DNA of 64,000 nt, taken from assembly GCA_963696545.1 (NCBI GenBank), contig CAVOKQ010000008.1:248001-312000 (forward strand). Direction: 5' to 3'. The notes beneath the pieces are model-generated. The model had not been told where the DNA came from. It was given only the letters and a program-made list of their open reading frames with translations, and did no database searches. Shown here piece after piece: positions 59,061 through 64,000 of this stretch. Numbering within the stretch: position 1 is the stretch's first letter; each line of letters opens with the position of its first letter. Both the position numbers and the translations under genes were made by a program. The DNA comes from RPQJ01 sp963696545. Lineage in GTDB: Bacteria > Pseudomonadota > Gammaproteobacteria > Steroidobacterales > Steroidobacteraceae.

Positions 59061-59807
59061 TCAGCCCCCGAAAACGAATGCGTCGGGAATCTCGTAAACC
59101 TCGACCGCGCCGATCCGGACGATGCTCCAGTCGTCACGGCGCTCGACCTTGAACGACGCGTCCGCGTCGGTGGCTGCGACCTTGCCGTCACGGAAGGTGA
59201 TCACGCGGCTGCCGCCGTCGGGTGTCGTGACGTGGACGGTTCCGCCGCCCGCGGCGCGCTTCACGCCGGCATCACACTGGCTCATCGGCTTGTTAGGTTC
59301 CGCGACGCAAGGGATCTTCGCTGTCGCGTGGAAACCGGTGCCGGGCACCAGCGCGTCGTGACTCGTCGCGCCGTGTGCCGGGCCCGAGACGATCATCTCG
59401 AGGCGGTAGTTGGCAACCTCGTTACGGCGTGCGGCGCTGCGCATCATGTAGACGCGGATCTTGTAGTCGCCGGTCGCGGGCAACTGGCCCTCGTACTGGT
59501 TCTCGCTCACCGAGCCGTTGAAGAACGCAACCTCGGTCTCGCCGGGCGCGAGGATGTTGAAGTAGGTGGCGGTATTCTTCGTCGCCATGCTGACGTTCAT
59601 GGACTGCCCCTGGGACGCGTGCAGAACGTAGTCGACCGTCTGGTAGCCCGTGATCGTGCCGTTGACGGTAGCGCTGTTCGCGCCCTTGGCAAACTGGACG
59701 CGCTGGGTGCGGATGCCGTCGTCCGCCAATGCGGATTGTCCGAGCAATCCGGACATCAGGCCGACGAGAAGCAGGCCGCGGAAGGCACTCGTGGTTGGGT
59801 GGGTCAT
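59061..59807 (-). CDS. Periplasmic protein resembling g-type lysozyme inhibitor (PliG-like)
   Basis: This 248-residue protein has a signal peptide (ends 'QSALA') and a domain (about 30-140) with 'RVQFAKGANSATVNGTITGY', 'VDYVLHASQGQSMNV', 'TYFNILAPGETEVAF', 'ENQYEGQLPATGDYKIRVYM' and 'RSAARRNE'. This pattern I recognise from proteins annotated as inhibitors of g-type lysozyme or related periplasmic domains. A second C-terminal part (about 150-248) with two cysteines is unassigned. If correct, it protects peptidoglycan from host or predator lysozyme. The start ATG at 59807 is preceded by a 327-bp gap. Confidence 0.6.
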   Translation of the reverse strand: MTHPTTSAFRGLLLVGLMSGLLGQSALADDGIRTQRVQFAKGANSATVNGTITGYQTVDYVLHASQGQSMNVSMATKNTATYFNILAPGETEVAFFNGSVSENQYEGQLPATGDYKIRVYMMRSAARRNEVANYRLEMIVSGPAHGATSHDALVPGTGFHATAKIPCVAEPNKPMSQCDAGVKRAAGGGTVHVTTPDGGSRVITFRDGKVAATDADASFKVERRDDWSIVRIGAVEVYEIPDAFVFGG

Positions 59808-60134
59808 GGCGGATAAGGTGACCTTGCGCCTGGAGTTGGAGGTGACCGATTAGCGTATCGCGCGCCCTGAGGACCGGCTATCCGAATTCCGCATTCACCG
59901 TCCCTCGCTGGCCGGCTTCCTGCAGGGCTCGCACGCGGTGCGGCACGGGTACGGGCACAAACGGAGCCTGGCGCAAGGGTCCGGCAAGGGGGGTGGCTCG
60001 TATCGGCCGAGGATTACCGCCAATTCGGCTCCGGTGGGGCAGGGGCGGGATGGAGGTCGGGGAATCCGGGATATCGTCACTGGCCGAATTGCGAATTACT
60101 TGTCACGCTGTCCCGGCACGCCGCTCGAGCAATC
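59808..60134. other. 327-bp intergenic stretch, no gene seen
   Basis: This divergent gap lies between the PliG-like gene and the AraC regulator. No supported ORF, repeat or terminator is visible. It should carry promoters for the minus-strand operon and for the regulator. Confidence 0.5.
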
Positions 60135-61151
60135 ATGACGCCCGTCTCCGTACTCGCCGTTCCGCCGCCGCCGCCCAGTGCGAACCGCATCGGCAGCGAC
60201 GATCCCGACGAGATCACCTCGTGGGTATCCCGGCGTGACGGCGATCATTCGCGGGTCGTACACGGCACGGGACCGTACGGGTTCCAACTGGCTCGTATCG
60301 AGACGCCTGTCGTGCAGATTGCCTGGGCCAGTACGCGACTTGCGAACACGCTGCGCGCCCGCTTTCGACAGCCGACGTTTCATGTCCCGCTCGGCGGAGT
60401 CCAGCGGTATGTGTACGGCCGGCGCGGGGTCGAGGCGGCCATGGGACGGCTGGTGTTCATTGCTTCGGGTACGGAGGTGACACGCCACAGCGACGGCGAT
60501 CCCGTGGTGGCCATCGAAATCGACGCTTCCACGTTCGAGTCCGAGTTTCGTAGTCGTCGCGGGAGCGATCGCACCGAGCGGCCGCGAGTACCGCAGACGC
60601 TCGACCTCGCGGAGCCGCAACAGCGCGAGGTCACCGAGGCGATTGCCGCCCTGGTGCATGCGCATCTTCCCGGTGCTGCAGCAACGGCTCGGATACACGG
60701 CGAGAGTCGCGTGCTTTCCGCGCTGGCCGGGACATTGACCTGGTCCGTTGGGGATGGGGCCGCTCCGCTGGCGATCCAGCGCCTCAAGCATCTCGAAGAC
60801 TGGATCGACGCGCATGTAAGCGAGGCGATCACCCTGGGCCGACTCTGCGAAGTGGCGCAGATCGGCGAGCGCTCGCTGCAGCTCGCGTTCCATGCGCGAC
60901 GCGGCATGTCACCCATGCGCTTCGTTTGCGAGCGGCGCCTTGCCGCGGCCCAGCGTCGATTGTTCCGGGCCGGGCCGGACGAAGATGTCACGGCGATCGC
61001 CACCAGCCTCGGCTTCACGCACCTCGGGCGCTTCGCCAGTGCCTACGGCGCAGCGTTTGGCGAATCGCCGTCGCGGACACTGGCGCGTGGCCGCCGATGG
61101 ATCCAAGTGCGCAGTACTGCCGCTTCCGCCCGTGACAGCGGCGGACAGTAA
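60135..61151 (+). CDS. AraC family transcriptional regulator
   Basis: This 338-residue protein has an N-terminal AraC-binding-like domain resembling cupin-type sensor regions ('FHVPLGGVQRYVYGRRGVEA', 'RLVFIASGTEVTRHSDGD'). The C-terminal double helix-turn-helix (about 225-325) has 'WIDAHVSEAITLGRLCEVAQ', 'SLQLAFHARRGMSPMRFV' and 'VTAIATSLGFTHLGRFASAY'. It probably activates a nearby operon, perhaps the divergent envelope genes 56843-59807. The ligand is unknown. The ATG at 60135 opens with an unusual Pro run. Confidence 0.88.
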   Translation: MTPVSVLAVPPPPPSANRIGSDDPDEITSWVSRRDGDHSRVVHGTGPYGFQLARIETPVVQIAWASTRLANTLRARFRQPTFHVPLGGVQRYVYGRRGVEAAMGRLVFIASGTEVTRHSDGDPVVAIEIDASTFESEFRSRRGSDRTERPRVPQTLDLAEPQQREVTEAIAALVHAHLPGAAATARIHGESRVLSALAGTLTWSVGDGAAPLAIQRLKHLEDWIDAHVSEAITLGRLCEVAQIGERSLQLAFHARRGMSPMRFVCERRLAAAQRRLFRAGPDEDVTAIATSLGFTHLGRFASAYGAAFGESPSRTLARGRRWIQVRSTAASARDSGGQ

Positions 61152-61158
61152 CCACACG

Positions 61159-61674
61159 GTGACACGACGGTCGGTTGCCCGGGCCGCGCTTGGAATGCTC
61201 GTCTGCCTTGCGGGCGGCATCGCATGCCACGACACGACGCAGACTGATTTCGCTGCGGCCGACCTGACCCGGCACGGCTTCGTGCGCGACGAATCGTTGG
61301 TACGCAAGCTGGACGGCAAGACGATCCGTGTCAGGGGCTTCGTCGACCACGCCAATCTCTACGGGGATCAAGGCGCACGCGAGATTCTCAGTGAATGGTG
61401 GAGTGGCGAGAGCCGGGATGCGGCAACGTGGCGATTCGACTTGAAAGCCCGCGCTGACGACAGGGCGGGCCGCTCCTTTGCGGTGTACGTATGCAATGAC
61501 CCGGACCGGCGCATGCTATTGAGTGCAATCGTCGACGACGCCCGGGCGGGCCGGGCAACCCGGGTCGACGTGACTGGAGCCCTGCGCACGTTTGTCGCGC
61601 CGACCAACGCCGTTGCCGAGACCGGCCTCTACCTCGAGGTCGGCGCATCGAACGGGGTCGTCCTGGTTCGCTGA
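61159..61674 (+). CDS. Hypothetical lipoprotein, OB-fold-like
   Basis: This 171-residue protein starts at GTG 61159, giving a basic n-region and lipobox 'AGGIAC'. The mature domain, 'LDGKTIRVRGFVDHANLYGD' to 'VDVTGALRTF' and 'GLYLEVGASNGVVL', has the alternating beta pattern of an OB fold. I do not recognise a family. It follows the AraC gene by seven bases and lies at the right end of the putative island. Confidence 0.6.
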   Translation: MTRRSVARAALGMLVCLAGGIACHDTTQTDFAAADLTRHGFVRDESLVRKLDGKTIRVRGFVDHANLYGDQGAREILSEWWSGESRDAATWRFDLKARADDRAGRSFAVYVCNDPDRRMLLSAIVDDARAGRATRVDVTGALRTFVAPTNAVAETGLYLEVGASNGVVLVR

Positions 61675-61828
61675 CCTGCTCCTCGCAGGATTGAACGCGC
61701 TGCTCTGGCGGAAGATCTTCCGTCCTCGAGATCGGGCAGGAAGGTTCGCTGCAAATTCACACGCCAATCACACGCGAGACCATCGCCGCCTGCAAGCGAT
61801 TGATGCGACGAGCAGAGCAGGGAGGCTC

Positions 61829-61858
61829 ACGTGGGTTCGATTCCCATCACCCGCTCCA
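61829..61858 (+). repeat. Duplicated 3' end of tRNA-Gly (putative attR)
   Basis: Thirty bases identical to the tRNA-Gly 3' end (56755-56784), including the T-arm, acceptor strand and CCA. No tRNA 5' half precedes it, so it is not a functional gene. It is direct in orientation with the intact tRNA. Confidence 0.85.
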
Positions 61859-61980
61859 CTTTCCCGCCAAAGCGGACCACGATTCTCGAAGCAATGGGAT
61901 GGACCCCTCCCCACACCTACGGCATCGAGTGCCAGACTGGAGCTGTGAAGTTACCAGTCACGGAATGAGGAGGGGTCGTC

Positions 61981-63012
61981 ATGAAGCTTACTCGCGTGGG
62001 TGTGGATTTGGCCAAGCAGGTCTTCCAGGTGCACGGCGTGGATCGGGCGGAGCGCCCGGCCTGGTGCAAGCGTTTGAAGCGCAGCCGATGGATCGCGGAT
62101 CTGGAGCGCGACGTCGAGCCAGGCGCCGAGATCGGCATGGAGGCTTGCGGCGGAGCGCATCACTGGGCGCGTGTTCTGCAAGCGAAGGGCTACGGGGTAA
62201 AGTTGATCGCCCCGCAGTTCGTGAAGCCCTACGTGAAGACCAACAAGACCGATGCGAACGACGCCGAGGCAATCTGTGAAGCGATGAGCCGGCCGAGCAT
62301 GCGGTTCGTGGCGGTGAAGACGGTCGAGCAGCAAGATCTGCAGGCCGTGCATCGCGTGCGCTCGAGCCTGATTCGGGAGCGGACGGCGAAGGCCAACCAG
62401 CTGCGCGGGCTGGTCTATGAGTACGGTCTGGTGGCCCCTCGCGAGATCAGTTCCCTGCGGCGAGCGGTTCCCCAGTGGCTGGAGGATGCGGAGAATGGCC
62501 TCACCTTACGCTTCCGATCGCTGCTGGCCGGCTTGTACCGTGATCTGAAGCAACTCGACGAGCGGGTGCGCGAGCTCGATCAGGAAGTCGCCGCGATCAC
62601 TCGTGAGCACGAGCCCGTCCGGCGACTCATGCAGATCAACGGTGTTGGCCCGTTGATCGCCAGCGCGCTGTACGCGCTGGTCGGCGATGCGAGGCAGTAC
62701 CGCAACGGTCGTGATCTGGCGGTGGCATTGGGACTGACGCCTCGGCAGCACAGCTCGGGCGGCAAGGAGAAGCTGCTGGGCATCAGCAAGCGCGGCGACA
62801 AGTACGTGCGCACGCTGCTGATCCACGGCGCACGCTCGGCGTTGCGCACGGCGCCAGGCAGGACGGATCGGATCAGTCGCTGGGCCTTGGCGCTCGCGGA
62901 GCGCTCACATCCGAACGTCGCAGTGACGGCGCTCGCCAACAAGACCGCCCGGGTCGCCTGGGCGATGCTGAGGCACGGAGCGAACTATGAACCGGAACAC
63001 GTGGCGGCCTGA
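61981..63012 (+). CDS. IS110-family transposase (DEDD recombinase)
   Basis: This 343-residue transposase has an N-terminal RuvC-like DEDD domain: 'RVGVDLAKQVFQVHGVD' (first Asp), 'IGMEACGGAHHW' (Glu) and 'KTNKTDANDAEAICEA' (Asp pair). The C-terminal transposase_20 domain has 'LMQINGVGPLIASALYALVG' and 'LALGLTPRQHSSGGKEKLLG'. The conserved catalytic serine of this family is expected in the 'HSSGG' region. Full length and uninterrupted. The upstream GAGGAGG is a good ribosome-binding site. Confidence 0.95.
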   Translation: MKLTRVGVDLAKQVFQVHGVDRAERPAWCKRLKRSRWIADLERDVEPGAEIGMEACGGAHHWARVLQAKGYGVKLIAPQFVKPYVKTNKTDANDAEAICEAMSRPSMRFVAVKTVEQQDLQAVHRVRSSLIRERTAKANQLRGLVYEYGLVAPREISSLRRAVPQWLEDAENGLTLRFRSLLAGLYRDLKQLDERVRELDQEVAAITREHEPVRRLMQINGVGPLIASALYALVGDARQYRNGRDLAVALGLTPRQHSSGGKEKLLGISKRGDKYVRTLLIHGARSALRTAPGRTDRISRWALALAERSHPNVAVTALANKTARVAWAMLRHGANYEPEHVAA

Positions 63013-63258
63013 GGCCGCGCGTCCCGACTGATCGAGGAGAGTATCACCGCGGTTGCGAGCACTCCGAAGGATGGCGAACAGGTCGAACCGGCGTCGGAAT
63101 AACCTGGGAATGTCCACGGGCGAGAAGCCCGGCAAAGCAATGAGGAGCCGACGCGCGCATAGCCCATCGTGGCCCGACCTCGGCTGATCGAGGTCAGACA
63201 GAGGCCGGATATACGTGAGCAGTCGTACCTCGTCGCCAGAGAACGGAGTGCTAGCAAA
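63013..63258 (+). ncRNA. Candidate bridge (seek) RNA region of the IS1111-type element
   Basis: IS110-family transposases are guided by an RNA from the element's non-coding end; in IS1111-type elements it lies 3' of the gene. These 246 bases have no ORF of note and contain stem-loops, e.g. GACCTCG-GCTGAT-CGAGGTC (63176-63195). Target- and donor-binding loops cannot be assigned without the joint sequences. The call rests on family knowledge and position. Confidence 0.5.
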
Positions 63259-63468
63259 GTGGGGTGGGGTCCATATACGGACATTCGCGACCGGGTACTT
63301 GCGGCCACAACGAGCCGTACGGTGTTGTCGCCGATAGCAGTCGTTCGACGCCGCCACAGGCCGGATTCGGAAGCCGCAACGGACGCTCGACGAACTCGTC
63401 AGAGGTCGAGAGTCAACAGAATTCGTACCAGACTCCCGGTTACCGACCTGTAAGAACTCCGGCGCAAG

Positions 63469-64000
63469 TCACGTACGCGTCCTTCGGTGAGTGTGTCGGT
63501 AAAGTTTCTCCAGGCGGGCTTCATTCTTTACCAGCAACTGCTCGTGAGTACGAATCTCCGCCATGTAAGCCCGGGCGGCGGGCGAAAGTGGTCGACTCTT
63601 GAGGTAAACGAAACCGTAGCCCCCATGAAGATTGAGGCCCTCTGCCAGCACGATCACGACGGATCCGCTCTTTAATTCGTACTCGACCGAAGTCAGCGGC
63701 CCGAGGGCCAGGACCTCGCTCTTTGCGATCAGCGTGCCGAGGTTCAGCGGAGCCGAAAGGTCGATTGCTGGAACGAAATCGCCGCTGAGGGCATCGATGT
63801 AGCCTGCGCGCTTGATGGATGGCGGGAATGCTTTGGCCATGCGCGGCGGAAGGCGGGTGGTTGCCCAAGGGTATTCCAGCAGCTGAGTCAGGGTGATGCG
63901 ACGTTCTCGAAGAATCGGATGACCAGCGCGGCATAGGAAATGCACGCGGTGCTGTCCGATTAAATCTTTCTGCAACGAGTCGTCGTGCATGGCGCCGCTG
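63469..64000 (-). CDS. LysR-type regulator, C-terminal part (runs off the right edge)
   Basis: This is an open frame of 177 codons reaching the window edge. It resembles the substrate-binding domain of LysR-type regulators: 'FLCRAGHPILRERRITLTQL' and 'LEYPWATTRLPPRM', then 'LIAKSEVLALGPLTSV' and a C-terminal 'SPAARAYMAEIRTHEQLL'. The DNA-binding domain would lie beyond 64000. It ends at 63469, about 195 bases from the insertion sequence. Those 195 bases hold nothing recognisable. Confidence 0.72.
   Translation of the reverse strand, partial: SGAMHDDSLQKDLIGQHRVHFLCRAGHPILRERRITLTQLLEYPWATTRLPPRMAKAFPPSIKRAGYIDALSGDFVPAIDLSAPLNLGTLIAKSEVLALGPLTSVEYELKSGSVVIVLAEGLNLHGGYGFVYLKSRPLSPAARAYMAEIRTHEQLLVKNEARLEKLYRHTHRRTRT

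Larger units (their letters stand above)
56785..61858. mobile_element. Putative genomic island bounded by duplicated tRNA-Gly 3' ends
   Basis: The last 30 bases of tRNA-Gly (56755-56784) recur exactly at 61829-61858. This is the usual footprint of tyrosine-recombinase integration into a tRNA gene. The 5.1-kb interval encodes a lipoprotein, a PrsW-type protease, two exported proteins (one lysozyme-inhibitor-like), an AraC regulator and another lipoprotein. No integrase or excisionase is present, so it is a remnant or is mobilised in trans. An IS110-type element lies directly beyond the right repeat. Confidence 0.6.
61900..63273 (+). mobile_element. IS110-family insertion sequence, IS1111-type
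   Basis: Subterminal inverted repeats flank the transposase: TGGACCCCTCCCCAC (61900-61914) and GTGGGGTGGGGTCCA (63259-63273), with one mismatch. The true ends lie a few bases beyond these. The right non-coding part (about 250 bp) is much longer than the left, the layout expected of the IS1111 group. There is no target-site duplication to check, which is normal for this family. Length is about 1.4 kb and it appears complete. Confidence 0.8.

Noticed and set aside
61829..61858. Second tRNA-Gly gene
   Set aside because: Only the 3' 30 bases are present; no D-arm or anticodon arm precedes them.

Overview
The window is GC-rich, densely coded chromosomal DNA from a gammaproteobacterium. I infer a lineage near the Xanthomonadales/Nevskiales/Steroidobacter group. 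The reasons are the blocks rpoH-ftsX-ftsE-ftsY, rsmD-coaD, rpmB-rpmG-mutM-coaBC-dut and pyrE/xthA, together with a PhaF-like phasin and several gammaproteobacterial small families. No rRNA or CRISPR was seen. The genus cannot be fixed from the sequence alone.

Layout. 1-1.8 kb: the start of nudC, then a divergent FlhC-like / double-FlhD-like regulator pair around a striking operator array. 1.9-5.3 kb: YadGH-type ABC exporter, SRAP protein, lipoprotein. 5.3-9.7 kb: an asparagine synthetase (frameshifted) facing three sulfotransferases. 9.7-22 kb: EF-G-like GTPase, a membrane-anchored receiver protein, saccharopine-dehydrogenase-like enzyme, YheT hydrolase, FGGY kinase plus phosphodiesterase, K+ channel, and an M23 peptidase-coiled coil-bactofilin operon. 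22-31 kb: a sugar-dehydrogenase/cytochrome c fusion lipoprotein, phasin, SOUL protein, glutaryl-CoA dehydrogenase, HDAC-like protein, OmpA-like lipoprotein. 31-35 kb: rpoH (with a CIRCE operator) and ftsXEY. 35-50 kb: lipase, rsmD, coaD, radC, a Phd/PIN module, ribosomal proteins L28/L33, mutM, coaBC, dut, pyrE, xthA, an AmpG-like permease, trmB and others. 50-56.6 kb: RhlE helicase, M20 peptidase, K+ channel and a four-gene phospholipid operon.

56.7-64 kb is accessory. tRNA-Gly(CCC) has a 30-bp copy of its 3' end 5 kb downstream. Between the copies lies an integrase-less segment with a lysozyme-inhibitor-like protein, a PrsW-type protease, exported proteins and an AraC regulator. It is followed by an IS110-family (IS1111-type) element with a candidate bridge RNA, then the end of a LysR regulator.

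Five single-base indels, all at short G/C runs, break four otherwise intact genes (asnB, lipase, pyrE, rhlE twice). This pattern looks more like assembly error than decay. A dispersed 13-bp palindrome, GGTGCC(A/T)GGCACC, recurs five times in three intergenic hairpins.
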